Assembly (NCBI GenBank): GCA_013298695.1
Contig: JAAFIS010000001.1
Span: forward strand, 124,001-188,000
From: Betaproteobacteria bacterium
GTDB taxonomy: Bacteria; Pseudomonadota; Gammaproteobacteria; Burkholderiales; Casimicrobiaceae
DNA: 64,000 nt
Reading direction: 5' to 3'
In this document: positions 1-10,296 of the stretch, one piece after another
Layout of the letters: the number at the start of each line of letters is the position of its first letter
How positions within the stretch are numbered: the stretch's first letter is position 1
The notes under the pieces: model-generated
Database searches by the model: none
What the model was told of the DNA's origin: nothing
The model's input: only the letters and a program-made list of their open reading frames with translations
Translations under genes and position numbers: made by a program

Positions 1-731
1 ATGAATTGCAGCGTCATGTTGACTCGCTCATTGTTGTCCCTAACGAGAAGCTGATTCAAGTGCTCGGCCGCAACATTTCTCTACCTGCAGCCTTTGCGGC
101 GTCGAACGACGTATTGCACGGTGCGGTTGCCGGTATCTCAGAAATCATCAACAAACGTGGTTTGGTCAATCGCGACTTCGCCGACGTGCGCACGATCATG
201 TCAGAGCTCGGCATGGCGATGATGGGAACAGCGGTTGCAAGCGGCGAAGAGCGCGGCAAGGTCGCAGCGATGGCGGCAATCAAGAGCCCGCTGCTCGAGG
301 ACGTTGATCTTCAAGGCGCACGCGGTGTGTTGCTCAACATCACCACGTCGAGCAACGTCGAACTCGGCGAACTCTATGACGTTACCGACACCGTGCAGGA
401 GTTCGTCTCGCCTGAGGCAACCGTGCTCTGGGGACACGTCATCGACGACGCGATGGGCGACGAGATGCGGGTCACCATGGTTGCAACGGGGCTGGGTGCG
501 AAGCGCAAGATGCAAGCGGTTCAAGGCGGCGTGATCACTGCGCCGAAATTTGAGTTGCCGTCGCTGCGTACCGGTACCGACAACATGCCGGTGACCACTG
601 AAGCCGTAGCCACGCCTACGACTGAAGGCATTGATGTTTCGTACGACGTTCCGACCTACACGCGGATGACCGCACGTCCAGGTGCGCGCTCGCTTGAAAT
701 TCCAACGTTTCTGCGAAAGCAAGCTGATTAG
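1..731 (+). CDS. ftsZ: Cell division protein FtsZ, C-terminal part (5' end outside window)
   Basis: FtsZ is the tubulin-like GTPase that forms the cytokinetic ring. The reading frame is open from base 3, so the GTPase core lies upstream and only the last ~240 residues are present. Visible are the end of the nucleotide-binding half (HVDSLIVVPNEKL), the T7-loop region (NRDFADVRTIM), the C-terminal sheet domain, a variable linker and the conserved tail peptide EIPTFLRKQAD, which binds FtsA and ZipA-type partners. lpxC follows after a gap of about 275 bases, the usual end of a betaproteobacterial division cluster. Identification is secure; only the start is missing. Confidence 0.97.
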   Translation, partial: ELQRHVDSLIVVPNEKLIQVLGRNISLPAAFAASNDVLHGAVAGISEIINKRGLVNRDFADVRTIMSELGMAMMGTAVASGEERGKVAAMAAIKSPLLEDVDLQGARGVLLNITTSSNVELGELYDVTDTVQEFVSPEATVLWGHVIDDAMGDEMRVTMVATGLGAKRKMQAVQGGVITAPKFELPSLRTGTDNMPVTTEAVATPTTEGIDVSYDVPTYTRMTARPGARSLEIPTFLRKQAD

Positions 732-1006
732 TCGAAAAACAGCTATTGCATAAAATCGCTATTTCGTTGGGCCAGAACGCTATTTCTTTTATTTTTCGTT
801 AAGTAAATAAAACGATCTTCTAGCCCGGTTAAACGGCGATCTGTTGATGTAGCTGATGTTCTGTTCCTCACACACGTGTGCACGCATTCGCTCCGCGCGC
901 ATACGTGTGTTGACTAACCGTCTTCGCACATCACGGAGAATAGGGTGTCGCGCGCACGATTCCATCGTCCTGGCGCAACCTCAAGCTCTGCATCGACCCG
1001 AAATAA

Positions 1007-1900
1007 ATGTTCGCGAACCGCGCCACACAAAACATCCGACTTGAACAACAACACACAGTAGCCCGCGCGGTGTCCGCAACTGGCGTTGCGCTGCACTCTG
1101 GCGTTCGCGTTCGTTTAACGCTTCAGCCAGCGCCAGTGGATCATGGCGTTGTGTTTCGTCGAATCGATTTGTCGCCCGCCGTTGACGTGCCTGCGCGTGC
1201 CGAACTCGTGAAAGACACTCGGTTGGCGACAACGCTCGTTAAAGACGACGCGAAAGTTCAAACCGTTGAGCATTTCCTTGCAGCATGTGTGGGTTGCGGT
1301 TTGGACAATGTGCTCGTCGAAATCGACAACATCGAAGTACCCATCATGGACGGCTCTTCCGCTCCCTTCGTCTTTCTCATCGAAGAAGCCGGGCTCGTTG
1401 CGCAGAGCGCACCGCGCAAAACGATTGAAGTGCTGAAACCTGTTCGCGTCGAAGCTGGCGACAAGTACGCTGAGCTTTTGCCAAGCGATACGTTCTCCGT
1501 TGATTTCACGATTGATTTTGCCCACCCCGCGATCCCCGACGAACACTGTCGAGTGACGATGGAATTGGGCCCGCAAGCGTTTCTTGAGCACATCAGTCGC
1601 GCGCGAACTTTCGGGTTTTCGTTCGAAGCCGACATGTTGCGCGCGATTGGACTCGCGCAAGGCGGCAGCATGGAAAATGCCGTCGTGTTAGACGAGTACA
1701 AGGTGCTCAATCGAGAAGGTTTGCGCTTCGCCGATGAGCTTGCTCGGCATAAAGTGCTCGACGCTGTCGGTGATCTGTTTTTGCTCGGTCACCGTGTTCA
1801 AGCGAAATATCACGCGTTTAAGTCGGGTCACGATCTCAATAACAAGCTGTGTCGAGCCTTGCTTGCAGATCGCGACGCGTGGCGCTGGAAGCAGACCTAG
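1007..1900 (+). CDS. lpxC: UDP-3-O-acyl-N-acetylglucosamine deacetylase LpxC
   Basis: LpxC is the zinc enzyme that commits UDP-3-O-acyl-GlcNAc to lipid A synthesis in the cytosol. The 297-residue product has the family signatures: ATGVALHSG near the N-terminus, VEHFLAA carrying the first zinc histidine, and HKVLDAVGDLFLLG with the second histidine and the aspartate ligand. MDGSSAPFVF and the SRARTFGF segment are also typical. The chosen ATG gives about ten residues more than E. coli LpxC before the conserved block, and no later ATG is available. The position just after ftsZ is the classical one. Confidence 0.97.
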   Translation: MFANRATQNIRLEQQHTVARAVSATGVALHSGVRVRLTLQPAPVDHGVVFRRIDLSPAVDVPARAELVKDTRLATTLVKDDAKVQTVEHFLAACVGCGLDNVLVEIDNIEVPIMDGSSAPFVFLIEEAGLVAQSAPRKTIEVLKPVRVEAGDKYAELLPSDTFSVDFTIDFAHPAIPDEHCRVTMELGPQAFLEHISRARTFGFSFEADMLRAIGLAQGGSMENAVVLDEYKVLNREGLRFADELARHKVLDAVGDLFLLGHRVQAKYHAFKSGHDLNNKLCRALLADRDAWRWKQT

Positions 1901-1954
1901 GCAGAGGCTGATCCCGCTTTACTCGCTTCTCGAGGCGTGCAACACTTCCGCTCA

Positions 1955-2428
1955 ATGGCAACTTACAAGAAAACACAGACCGGCATTACCGAACTCAACT
2001 CGCACCAACTCGGATTGCGAACCGAGCTGCGCCGCTTGTTGATTCTGATTGACGGGAAACGGTCAATCCAATCACTCGCCCCTTTTTTCCGGCCAGGTGA
2101 AGTGTCGGGGTTGGTCGATGAACTCGAACGGCTCGGCGCGATTGAAATGGCGACGCCGATTACCGGCATGCTTCCCTCGGCCACGGCATCGAGCGCGATC
2201 TCAAGTAAACAACTTCAGGCCGCAATTGGTATTGCAAAAACAGTAGCAAAAAGCCGTTTCAATAGGGCAGCAGACCGGTTTATCACTGAACTCGATCGCT
2301 GTAAAGATTCGCAGTCTCTTCGAGCAATCGTCTCGGATATTCAGCTAAAGCTGATGGCTGAATATGATGAGGAAATGGCGACCGCGTTTGTCGCGCAAGT
2401 ACGAGCTGAATTCAACCCGAAACAGTGA
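1955..2428 (+). CDS. Unknown protein with winged-helix-like N-terminal domain
   Basis: The product is a soluble protein of 157 residues; I do not recognise a named family. The first ~65 residues follow a pattern (KTQTGI..L......RRLLILIDGKRS....L......SGLVDELERLGAIE) that looks like a small winged-helix or adaptor domain. The rest is predicted helical, with a serine/alanine linker near residue 70-80. The same N-terminal pattern recurs in the 226-residue protein at 13986-14666 in the photosensory operon. I chose the ATG at 1955; a GTG at 1937 in the same frame is possible. It sits between lpxC and a convergent DUF721 gene. Confidence 0.7.
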   Translation: MATYKKTQTGITELNSHQLGLRTELRRLLILIDGKRSIQSLAPFFRPGEVSGLVDELERLGAIEMATPITGMLPSATASSAISSKQLQAAIGIAKTVAKSRFNRAADRFITELDRCKDSQSLRAIVSDIQLKLMAEYDEEMATAFVAQVRAEFNPKQ

Positions 2429-2466
2429 TTCCGACGAACTGCTGTCGAAAGAGCCTTGATTTAGCG

Positions 2467-2913
2467 TTATTTCCCCAGCGTTTTCGCGAGCCGAGCAAGG
2501 CTTGTTTGTAAACGCTCACTTGCAATTGTCTCAGCCTGTGCACTTACTTTCTCTGCGATCTGCCGACCTGGACGGACTCGCGGGTGCCGCGGAATCGATG
2601 CTTTTGATTGCACATTCGCCAAAACTTCGTTAAATTTCAAGCCCTTATCAGCGAACACACGCTCCAACTCGGTGCGGTGCAAGCGAACCCAATGGGCGGC
2701 CTCGGGGGACGTGACGGAGATCACGACACGATGGTCGGCAAGTCGAATGGAATGCAGTGCCGCCACGATGTGGGCGGGCAGGCATTCCTGCAACACACGT
2801 TCAGAGCGAATGCTCGCGCGCGCATGGCTTAAGCCGGAACGCAATTGCGGCAGTCGCTCAAGGTACCCAGCCAATCCTTGTGGTTTTGGATAGAGGGTGC
2901 GGGAAGGTTTCAC
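2467..2913 (-). CDS. DciA-like DUF721 protein
   Basis: The product is about 148 residues. The central part (ECLPAHIVAALHSIRLADHRVVISV, AAHWVRLHRTELE) matches the DUF721 pattern of DciA, which loads or assists the replicative helicase DnaB in bacteria lacking DnaC. No membrane segment or signal is visible. The start is uncertain: a TTG at 2919 and a GTG at 2913 are in frame and no ATG fits, so GTG is taken here. It faces away from the M23 peptidase gene with start codons back to back, an arrangement I know from betaproteobacterial ftsZ-secA regions. Confidence 0.75.
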   Translation of the reverse strand: MKPSRTLYPKPQGLAGYLERLPQLRSGLSHARASIRSERVLQECLPAHIVAALHSIRLADHRVVISVTSPEAAHWVRLHRTELERVFADKGLKFNEVLANVQSKASIPRHPRVRPGRQIAEKVSAQAETIASERLQTSLARLAKTLGK

Positions 2914-3825
2914 ATGCAAATTATCTTAGTTTCGGACGATTACCGTACACGTCGAAACATCAATGTAGGTTGGCCACACTGGGTTGGTGGGATCGCGTTC
3001 TTGTTGGTGGCGCTCGCGCTCACGGCAACGCTTGCCAATTACTTGTCGCTCAAATACGCGGCAACCAGCGACCATCCGCTAATTCGCAGTATTTTGCTCG
3101 CCGATCAACACGAAAAGTCACGCGAACAGCGCCAGCAGATTCAAGACAACATTAATAATCTCGCGGTCAAACTCGGCGAGATGCAAGCGCACATGCTGCG
3201 CCTGGATGGTTTGGGTGAGCGCCTGGCAAAGGTCGCGGGTTTAAAACCTCAAGAGCTTCCGAGTGCGACGGCAACCTCGGGCCGCGGCGGGGCGGAAACG
3301 ACAGCAACCCCCCTTTCTTTTGAGCAATTTACCAAGCAGCTCAGCGAATTGCAGCGCGGAATCGATGTGAAAGCCGACCAAATGACCGTGCTCGAAGCGC
3401 TTCTGGTCGAAGGTAGTGCCCAGCGTAAATTCCTTCCGACGTTGCCACCAGTTGAAAACATCAATTACACCTCTAACTTCGGTTACAGAATCGATCCATT
3501 CAACGGTCACCAGTCGTTCCACGAGGGCGTAGATTTCGCTGCGGAAAGCGGCACCCCGATTAACGCCGCCGCCAGCGGCAAAGTTATTTATGCAGAAGTT
3601 CACCCCGCCTACGGAAAAACTGTCGATGTTGACCACGGAAACGGATTGGTCACCCGCTACGCGCATAGCTCCGAGCTCTTGGTCAAAGAGGGCGACTTGG
3701 TCGTTCGCGGGCAGCGCATCGCAAAAGTCGGCTCAACGGGCCGCTCGACCGGTCCGCATTTGCACTTTGAAGTCCGCCTCAACGGCGCACCGCAAAACCC
3801 CGCGCGTTTTCTCTCTGTCAACTGA
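2914..3825 (+). CDS. M23 family membrane-anchored metallopeptidase
   Basis: This is a likely peptidoglycan endopeptidase, or an activator of one, in the periplasm. The order is a short cytosolic N-terminus, one membrane helix (about residues 23-46), a coiled-coil-like helical region (about 60-175) and a LytM/M23 domain in the last ~120 residues. The zinc motifs are complete: HEGVDFAA (HxxxD) and GPHLHFEV (HxH). The ATG at 2914 is preceded by a GAAGG ribosome site; an upstream in-frame ATG at 2845 would overlap the divergent gene. A strong terminator follows, separating it from secA. Confidence 0.92.
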   Translation: MQIILVSDDYRTRRNINVGWPHWVGGIAFLLVALALTATLANYLSLKYAATSDHPLIRSILLADQHEKSREQRQQIQDNINNLAVKLGEMQAHMLRLDGLGERLAKVAGLKPQELPSATATSGRGGAETTATPLSFEQFTKQLSELQRGIDVKADQMTVLEALLVEGSAQRKFLPTLPPVENINYTSNFGYRIDPFNGHQSFHEGVDFAAESGTPINAAASGKVIYAEVHPAYGKTVDVDHGNGLVTRYAHSSELLVKEGDLVVRGQRIAKVGSTGRSTGPHLHFEVRLNGAPQNPARFLSVN

Positions 3826-3860
3826 CACGCACAACGCCGTAAAATCCGGGTATCTGAATC

Positions 3861-3892
3861 AAACCGCGCACCACTGCGCGGTTTGTTTTTTT
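3861..3892 (+). terminator. Rho-independent terminator after the M23 peptidase gene
   Basis: The stem AACCGCGCA / TGCGCGGTT has a short loop (CCAC) and is followed by a T-rich run. It lies 35 bases after the stop codon and ahead of secA. Confidence 0.85.
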
Positions 3893-3968
3893 CTCAGCGG
3901 CGTATCACCCGCTCGGCTCATTACAAAAACACACGGCCAACCGCAGCGCGCCGGACACGAAACCTACT

Positions 3969-6698
3969 ATGTTCGATAACGTACTCAAACTCATCTTCGG
4001 CAGCCGCAACGATCGTCTGCTTAAGTCCTATCGTGGCGTTGCAACGCGCATCAATGCGCTCGAATCATCGCTAACGCCACTGACCGATGACGAGCTGCGC
4101 GGCAAGACGGCAGCGTTCAAACAGCGCGTGGCCAATGGTGAATCAATCGATTCGATCCTTCCCGAAGCTTTTGCTGTCGTGCGCGAAGCGGCTCGTCGGG
4201 TACTCGAAATGCGCCATTTCGACGCGCAGCTCATTGGTGGCATGGTGCTTCACGACGGAAAAATTTCCGAGATGAAAACCGGTGAAGGCAAAACGTTGAT
4301 GGCGACGTTGCCGATCTACCTAAACGCGCTTTCTGGAAAGGGTGTTCACTTGGTGACGGTGAACGACTATCTCGTTACTCGTGACGCCGATTGGATGGGC
4401 CGCATTTATCGCTTCCTCGGGATGAGCGTAGGCACTGTAGTTTCGCAACAAGACACGGCGTCGAAAATTGCGGCGTACGCGGCCGACATCACCTACGGCA
4501 CCAACAACGAATACGGGTTTGATTACCTGCGCGACAACATGGAATACTCGTTGGCAGATCGCCGCCAGCGTGGACTAAATTTCGCAATTGTCGACGAGGT
4601 CGACTCGATTTTGATTGATGAAGCGCGCACGCCGCTCATCATCTCGGGGCAAGCTGACGACAATGTCGACATTTATTACCGCGTAAACGACCTTCCCAAG
4701 CAGCTTATTCGTCAGGCGAGCGAAGAAGGCACTGGCGACTATCTCGTCGACGAAAAAGGGCGCCAGGTTCACCTCTCAGAACAAGGCCACGAAAAAGCAG
4801 AGAAGTGGCTAGAAGCCTCTGGGCTGCTGCCGGCGGGCTCGAGCTTGTATGACGCCGCTAATATTTCGCTCATGCATCACGTGTACGCCGCGCTGCGCGC
4901 ACACACCTTGTACAACCGTGATGAGCATTACGTTGTGCAAAACGGCGAGGTCACGATCGTTGACGAATTCACTGGCCGATTGATGTCGGGACGTCGTTGG
5001 AGCGAAGGCCTACACCAAGCGGTTGAAGCCAAAGAAGGCGTGCCCATTCAGCGCGAAAATCAAACGCTAGCTTCGATCACTTTCCAGAATTACTTCCGCC
5101 TCTATAGCAAGCTCGGCGGCATGACCGGAACGGCGGATACCGAAGCCTACGAATTCCAGCAAACCTACGGGTTGGAAACCGTAATCATCCCTACGCATCG
5201 CCCGATGGTTCGTCGCGATGAGAATGATTTGTTCTTTAAAACACAAGCTGAGAAGTACGCTGCGGCAGTTCGCGACATCCGCGATTGCTACAACCGCGGA
5301 CAGCCCACGTTGGTGGGAACTACCTCGATTGAAAACAGCGAGCTCATTTCCGCGCTGTTGACTAAAGAAAATTTGCCGCACCAAGTTCTCAACGCAAAAC
5401 AGCACGAGCGTGAGGCGCAAATTGTTGCCCAAGCGGGGCGCCCGAAGATGATCACCATCGCAACGAACATGGCCGGTCGCGGTACCGATATTGTGCTCGG
5501 TGGCGCGCTAGAACCGGAGCTGCGTGCGATTCGTGAAGACGAATCTCTCACGCCCGATCAGCGCCAGGCCAAGCTATCGCTCACGCAGAAAGATTGGCAA
5601 AAGCGCCACGATGACGTTATCGCTGCTGGCGGGTTGCGCATTGTCGGCACTGAGCGGCATGAATCTCGCCGTATCGACAATCAATTGCGCGGCCGTGCTG
5701 GCCGCCAAGGCGACGCCGGATCGAGCCGCTTCTTCTTGTCGGCAGAGGACCAATTGATTCGCATCTTCGGCGGTGATCGCATGAAAAACATCATGACGAA
5801 GCTGCGGATTCCCGACGGTGAACCGATTGAAGCGGGCATCATGACGCGTCAAATCGAAAAGGCGCAGCTCAAAGTTGAAGCGCGCAACTTCGATATTCGC
5901 AAACAACTTCTGGAATACGACGACGTCGCGAACGATCAGCGCAAAGCGATTTACGAACAGCGTAATCATTTGCTTGAACACGCAAACGTGTCGGAGACAG
6001 TACGCGAGATGATCGGCGGGTGGGTTGAAGATCAAGTCAATTTACACGTGCCGCGCGAAAGCAGTGAAGAGCAATGGAATCTGCCGAGCCTTGAAGCTGC
6101 TTTGAGCGATGTCGGTATCCCGGTGCCAGTGAGTGAATGGGCAAAAACAGAGGCGAATCTCGACGATGTGGATGTTCGCGAACGCTGCAAAGCGAGCGCG
6201 CTAGATGCCTATGCGAAAAAGCGAGAAATCGCTGGCGACGAAGTGTTCAGCCAGTTCGAGCGAAATATTCTGTTGCAAATCATGGACACGCAGTGGCGTG
6301 AACATCTCTCAAACCTCGATCACTTGCGTCAAGGCATTCATCTGCGCGGTTATGCGCAAAAAAATCCTAAGCAAGAATACAAGCGCGAATCGTTCGAAAT
6401 GTTCGGGCAGATGCTCGATCGATTCCGCAGCGAAGTCGTTCGTATTTTGCTCACCGTCCAGGTTCGCACCGAGGCTGACGCGCAGGCGGTTGAACCAACC
6501 CCTGTCGCGCAAAACGTTTCGTACCAACATGCTGGCGTTGATGCGCTTACCGGCGAAGTGCAACCCGACACTGATCCAACAACGCTTGACGAGCGAGGCA
6601 CTCCCGTTGTGCGGCAAGGGCCGAAGCTCGGACGAAACGATCCCTGCTGGTGTGGCTCGGGCAAGAAATACAAGCATTGCCACGGCGCTCTTGAATAA
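3969..6698 (+). CDS. secA: Preprotein translocase ATPase SecA
   Basis: SecA is the ATPase motor that drives unfolded precursors through SecYEG. The product has 909 residues, normal for the family. Visible are the Q-motif region and Walker A ([13 protein letters not shown]), the DEAD-like box ([12 protein letters not shown]), [13 protein letters not shown] and [10 protein letters not shown] of the second motor domain, and the helical scaffold. The C-terminal zinc motif [17 protein letters not shown] binds SecB and phospholipid. The first codon gives [15 protein letters not shown], the usual SecA start. A terminator follows directly. Confidence 0.98.
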   Translation: MFDNVLKLIFGSRNDRLLKSYRGVATRINALESSLTPLTDDELRGKTAAFKQRVANGESIDSILPEAFAVVREAARRVLEMRHFDAQLIGGMVLHDGKISEMKTGEGKTLMATLPIYLNALSGKGVHLVTVNDYLVTRDADWMGRIYRFLGMSVGTVVSQQDTASKIAAYAADITYGTNNEYGFDYLRDNMEYSLADRRQRGLNFAIVDEVDSILIDEARTPLIISGQADDNVDIYYRVNDLPKQLIRQASEEGTGDYLVDEKGRQVHLSEQGHEKAEKWLEASGLLPAGSSLYDAANISLMHHVYAALRAHTLYNRDEHYVVQNGEVTIVDEFTGRLMSGRRWSEGLHQAVEAKEGVPIQRENQTLASITFQNYFRLYSKLGGMTGTADTEAYEFQQTYGLETVIIPTHRPMVRRDENDLFFKTQAEKYAAAVRDIRDCYNRGQPTLVGTTSIENSELISALLTKENLPHQVLNAKQHEREAQIVAQAGRPKMITIATNMAGRGTDIVLGGALEPELRAIREDESLTPDQRQAKLSLTQKDWQKRHDDVIAAGGLRIVGTERHESRRIDNQLRGRAGRQGDAGSSRFFLSAEDQLIRIFGGDRMKNIMTKLRIPDGEPIEAGIMTRQIEKAQLKVEARNFDIRKQLLEYDDVANDQRKAIYEQRNHLLEHANVSETVREMIGGWVEDQVNLHVPRESSEEQWNLPSLEAALSDVGIPVPVSEWAKTEANLDDVDVRERCKASALDAYAKKREIAGDEVFSQFERNILLQIMDTQWREHLSNLDHLRQGIHLRGYAQKNPKQEYKRESFEMFGQMLDRFRSEVVRILLTVQVRTEADAQAVEPTPVAQNVSYQHAGVDALTGEVQPDTDPTTLDERGTPVVRQGPKLGRNDPCWCGSGKKYKHCHGALE

Positions 6699-6715
6699 GA
6701 CAAACGGCGATGTAG

Positions 6716-6749
6716 AAAAGGCTCGTTGCGTAAAGCACGAGCCTTTTTT
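6716..6749 (+). terminator. Rho-independent terminator after secA
   Basis: The hairpin AAGGCTCGT / ACGAGCCTT is followed by six T residues, about 20 bases past the secA stop. Confidence 0.88.
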
Positions 6750-6877
6750 CTGTCAATCGCGTTGGCTGGCGTAGTTGAGTTAAACGCAGCGCGCCGAGCG
6801 ATCGGCTTTTTATGTTGGACAATCACGACTCTGTGGTTTGCATCTTTTTCTTGTTTGATACTGCGTAGAGGTTTTCA

Positions 6878-8116
6878 ATGACGGTCGCTTACTCTCCATT
6901 CCCAGCATCCGATGCCAAGCCCGTCGCTGGGGTTCGTCTCGCTGCGGTGCAAGCGCACGTACGCAAAACCAATCGCTACGACATGCTTGTGATTGAGCTT
7001 GCTGAGGGCGCGCAGGTCGGCGGTATCTTTACGCAGAGTCGATTCGCTGCCGCACCGGTGCAAGTGTGCCGGGAGCATTTGTCGATATCGGCGGCAGTTC
7101 GTGCACTCGTAATCAATACCGGAATTGCCAACGCAGCGACGGGTGATTTGGGACTATCGAACGCGCGGGCGACGTGTGATCGCGTTGCGAAAGCGTTGAA
7201 GATTAAGCCTCAGCACGTGCTGCCTTTTTCAACCGGCGTGATCCTCGAACACCTGCCGATGGATCGAATTACGTTCGGAGTTGACGCCGCCGCCGCCGCA
7301 CTTGAAAAGAGTGAACTCGCGGACTGGCGACGCGCCGCGCAGACGATCATGACTACCGATACGGTCTACAAGCTCGCGAGCGAGCAAATCGTGATCGACG
7401 GAAAACCCGTGAACATTACCGGCATCGCCAAAGGCGCCGGCATGATTCAGCCCAACATGGCCACAATGCTCGGCTTCGTGTTCACGGATGCAGCCGTTCA
7501 AGCGACTCTGCTCTCACCGCTTGCAAAATTGCTCGGAGACAAAAGCTTCAATCGCATCACGGTCGACGGTGACACATCCACAAACGATAGTTTCATCGTT
7601 GCCGCCACGGCCAAGGCAGGCAATACGCCTATTACATCGTTCGATACAGCGGACGGTAAGCTTTTCCACGCCGCAATGGAGCGCGTAAGCGTTGCACTGG
7701 CGCAGGCCATTGTGCGCGACGGCGAAGGCGCAACAAAATTTATGACCATTGAAGTGAGCGGCGGGCTTGATGCTGCGGAGTGCGACAAAATCGCGCGCGC
7801 GGTTGCCCATTCACCGCTAGTGAAAACGGCGTTCTTCGCAAGCGACCCCAACCTCGGCCGCATCCTTGCTGCTGTCGGCTATGGTGCGCCGGCTGACCTT
7901 GATCCAAACCGGGTGAGCGTTCATTTGAACGGTGTGCTTGTTGCCGAAAAGGGCGGTCGCGCAGCGTCATACAAAGAAGAGTTGGGTGCGGCGGCAATGA
8001 AGGAGCACGACATTACGGTGAGCATTGATCTAGGGCGCGGCGATGCGACGCAAACGATCTACACCTGCGATTTTTCATACGACTACGTGAAGATCAACGC
8101 AGATTACAGAAGCTAG
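6878..8116 (+). CDS. argJ: Bifunctional ornithine acetyltransferase / N-acetylglutamate synthase ArgJ
   Basis: ArgJ recycles the acetyl group from N-acetylornithine to glutamate in the cyclic arginine pathway and can also use acetyl-CoA. The product has 412 residues. The self-cleavage site is visible as [13 protein letters not shown], where the Thr of ATML becomes the nucleophile of the beta chain. [11 protein letters not shown] and [10 protein letters not shown] are other family blocks, and the tail [16 protein letters not shown] matches known ArgJ ends. The DUF815 ATPase gene begins 21 bases downstream, so the two, with mutT, probably form an operon. Confidence 0.96.
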   Translation: MTVAYSPFPASDAKPVAGVRLAAVQAHVRKTNRYDMLVIELAEGAQVGGIFTQSRFAAAPVQVCREHLSISAAVRALVINTGIANAATGDLGLSNARATCDRVAKALKIKPQHVLPFSTGVILEHLPMDRITFGVDAAAAALEKSELADWRRAAQTIMTTDTVYKLASEQIVIDGKPVNITGIAKGAGMIQPNMATMLGFVFTDAAVQATLLSPLAKLLGDKSFNRITVDGDTSTNDSFIVAATAKAGNTPITSFDTADGKLFHAAMERVSVALAQAIVRDGEGATKFMTIEVSGGLDAAECDKIARAVAHSPLVKTAFFASDPNLGRILAAVGYGAPADLDPNRVSVHLNGVLVAEKGGRAASYKEELGAAAMKEHDITVSIDLGRGDATQTIYTCDFSYDYVKINADYRS

Positions 8117-8137
8117 TCGTTTCTGATTCATCCGCAC

Positions 8138-9016
8138 ATGAGCCAATCCAGCAAACAATTTTTAGAAACGCTAGACCGCATCGCAAACGCGCTCGAGCGG
8201 ATTGCGCCTCCTGCGCGCGCCAACCCCAACTTCAAGGCGTGCATTGCTGCGCGTTGGCGAGTGACCGGAACCACTCGTTATCTCGAAGCGGTTCAGCATG
8301 TGCATGAAATGAATGCCGACTGGCTGATCGGCGTTGAGGAGCAACACGCTCTCATTGATCGCAACACTCGTCAATTTGTGAGCGCTAAGCCGGCGAACAA
8401 TGTGCTGCTCACGGGTTCACGCGGCACCGGGAAAAGTTCACTAGTGAAAGCGATGCTCGCACGCTACGCTAAGCGCGGTTTGCGGTTGATCGAAGTTGAA
8501 AAGGAACACCTCAACGATTTGCCCGACATCGTCGATCAAATCGCGGATGAGCCCTATCGCTTCGTGATTTTCTGCGACGATTTATCGTTCGATGCTGGAG
8601 ACGGTTCTTACAAAGCGCTCAAGGCCGTTCTCGACGGCTCAATCGCGGCGGCAACGCCAAACGTGTTGCTCTACGCCACCTCGAATCGTCGTCATTTGCT
8701 ACCAGAATACTTCCACGAGAACGAAGAGACTAAGTACGTAGGCGAAGAAGTGCATTTCGGCGAGAGTATTGAAGAAAAAATTTCGTTGTCAGAACGTTTC
8801 GGACTCTGGATTTCTTTCTACCCTTTTTCGCAAGACGATTATTTGGCCGCAGTTCACTCGTGGATCAAGCAGCTCGGCGGCGTACTACCCACCGATGTAA
8901 AAAAGAAAGACGCACTGGAGCGAGATTGTTTGCAATGGGCGCTGCAGCGCGGTTCGCGATCGGGGCGCGTTGCGTACCAATATGCGAAAGATTTTGTCGG
9001 GCGCAGCGCGAAGTGA
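8138..9016 (+). CDS. DUF815 family ATP-binding protein
   Basis: This is a cytosolic P-loop ATPase of unknown physiological role, 292 residues. Walker A is GSRGTGKSSLVKA (about residue 89), the Walker B-like segment is RFVIFCDDLSFD, and ATSNRRHLLPEYF resembles a sensor 1 region, so the fold is AAA+-like. The family is common in proteobacteria and often sits beside argJ and mutT as here. The ATG follows argJ by 21 bases. Confidence 0.9.
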   Translation: MSQSSKQFLETLDRIANALERIAPPARANPNFKACIAARWRVTGTTRYLEAVQHVHEMNADWLIGVEEQHALIDRNTRQFVSAKPANNVLLTGSRGTGKSSLVKAMLARYAKRGLRLIEVEKEHLNDLPDIVDQIADEPYRFVIFCDDLSFDAGDGSYKALKAVLDGSIAAATPNVLLYATSNRRHLLPEYFHENEETKYVGEEVHFGESIEEKISLSERFGLWISFYPFSQDDYLAAVHSWIKQLGGVLPTDVKKKDALERDCLQWALQRGSRSGRVAYQYAKDFVGRSAK

Positions 9017-9038
9017 GCGCCTTGCGCAACCTCCTACG

Positions 9039-9485
9039 ATGACCGCCACATTCGATCCGAACGATCCGCGCCCGGTTACACGTGTTGCCGTGGTCATCAT
9101 CGAGCGCAACTTAGCTGGCGCGTACGAGGTGCTTTTCGCGCAGCGCCCAGAAGGCAAACCTTATGCGGGTCACTGGGAGTTTCCGGGCGGAAAAATCGAG
9201 CCAGGTGAATCGATCACCGATGCCGCGATTCGAGAAATTAAAGAAGAACTGGGACTGCAAATTTCAAGCGTCGAGCAGTTTGCGGTAGAGAGATTTAGCT
9301 ACCCACATGCGCATGTCGAACTCAATTTTGTAACTTCAGCGCAGTGGTCTGGCGAACCGCGCGGACTAGAAGGTCAAGCATTTGCGTGGCAGTCGCCGCG
9401 AAACATTAGTGTTGCACCGTTACTGCCCGCACTGCTGCACGAGCCAAAGACGATTCTGCGCAAACTTATGAATCGCACGAAGTAA
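9039..9485 (+). CDS. mutT: Nudix hydrolase, MutT type (8-oxo-dGTP diphosphatase)
   Basis: MutT-type enzymes remove oxidised dGTP from the nucleotide pool. The 148-residue product has a complete Nudix box, GKIEPGESITDAAIREIKEE, at about residues 50-70, preceded by the family's HWEFPGG. The ATG at 9039 starts MTATFDPNDP. An in-frame start at 8970 exists but would overlap the preceding gene by about 50 bases. It is the last gene of the argJ group; transcription then meets the convergent photosensory operon. Confidence 0.88.
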   Translation: MTATFDPNDPRPVTRVAVVIIERNLAGAYEVLFAQRPEGKPYAGHWEFPGGKIEPGESITDAAIREIKEELGLQISSVEQFAVERFSYPHAHVELNFVTSAQWSGEPRGLEGQAFAWQSPRNISVAPLLPALLHEPKTILRKLMNRTK

Positions 9486-9634
9486 TAGGACTAACGCTAC
9501 GAACCCTATTTAAGTGGACGAAAGTGCGACTAGCGGTACATATCGAGAAATCGACTAAAGCAACCGTAAAACCATTCAAATTGGCGCTAAAGGCAGAGTG
9601 TGGTTGCTAACTTTCTTGACCCAATAGTTCGCGA

Positions 9635-10273
9635 TCATCTACGGAGATCGTCGAATCGAATGCAAATATCTGCGCCTTCGGTCTCGCTCGCCGGGCGTAC
9701 GGTTGCGGTTCGCGGCGTTGACGCTGCGAACGAGTGTGCGGGCGCAGCCTGAGCGCTCCGAGCGGCCTGCAGGATTGCAAGTGCAGCCACATCCATAGCG
9801 TTGGTGCTTTTTCCATTCAGCGTTGCGGCGCCGACGTCCGCGACGGGCGGTCTCTGTGATCTCGCTGCTTTTGTTACACGCTTGACCATCAGCCACACGA
9901 CCTTTTTTCCTGCGTCAAGACCGGACACCATGTGGATGCGTACCTTGATTGGTTCATGTACCGACGCGTAAAGCGCGTTCTGAAACTCGTAGTCGAAAAT
10001 GAGGTTGAGCACTTTGTTGGTGTCCATCGCGTCGCGGAAGCGCCCGTAAAACTCAGGGCGCTGCGTGCAGACCGCGACGTCTAAAAAGAAATTGCGGCCC
10101 ACAACATCGTCGGGGTGAATTCCCGAGATTTCAGCTTCCGCCATGTTGTACGCGAGGATGGTGCCTTTGGGATCAAGCTTCACAACGCCAAACGGCAATC
10201 GATTTCGCGCCTCGTCGGGAAGACGATCCAACACGCCACTAATGTCAGTGCCTAAAAAATCAACACGTTCCAT
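9635..10273 (-). CDS. pyp: Photoactive yellow protein homologue, long type (PYP-B1)
   Basis: This is a PAS-fold photoreceptor of the PYP family, cytosolic, 212 residues. The first ~125 residues align without gaps to Halorhodospira PYP through the chromophore pocket: Tyr42 (LAYN), Glu46 (MAEAE) and Cys69 (DVAVCTQRPEFYGRF) fall at identical positions. Thr50 is Ser and Arg52 is Ile. These residues bind p-coumaric acid in known PYPs, so light sensing is likely but not proven. The PAS domain ends at MVKRV; then comes an Ala/Ser/Thr-rich linker and the terminal peptide GADICIRFDD, shared with the second long PYP at 12168-12986. The ATG at 10273 has a GAGGTGA ribosome site; it is 23 bases after PYP-A1. 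Confidence 0.9.
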   Translation of the reverse strand: MERVDFLGTDISGVLDRLPDEARNRLPFGVVKLDPKGTILAYNMAEAEISGIHPDDVVGRNFFLDVAVCTQRPEFYGRFRDAMDTNKVLNLIFDYEFQNALYASVHEPIKVRIHMVSGLDAGKKVVWLMVKRVTKAARSQRPPVADVGAATLNGKSTNAMDVAALAILQAARSAQAAPAHSFAASTPRTATVRPASETEGADICIRFDDLRR

Positions 10274-10296
10274 TGCTTCACCTCGATTGAGTTTGT

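Noticed and set aside
732-1006. A sigma-70 promoter for lpxC at TTGACT (910-915)
   Set aside because: No convincing -10 element lies at the right distance, so it is not listed.
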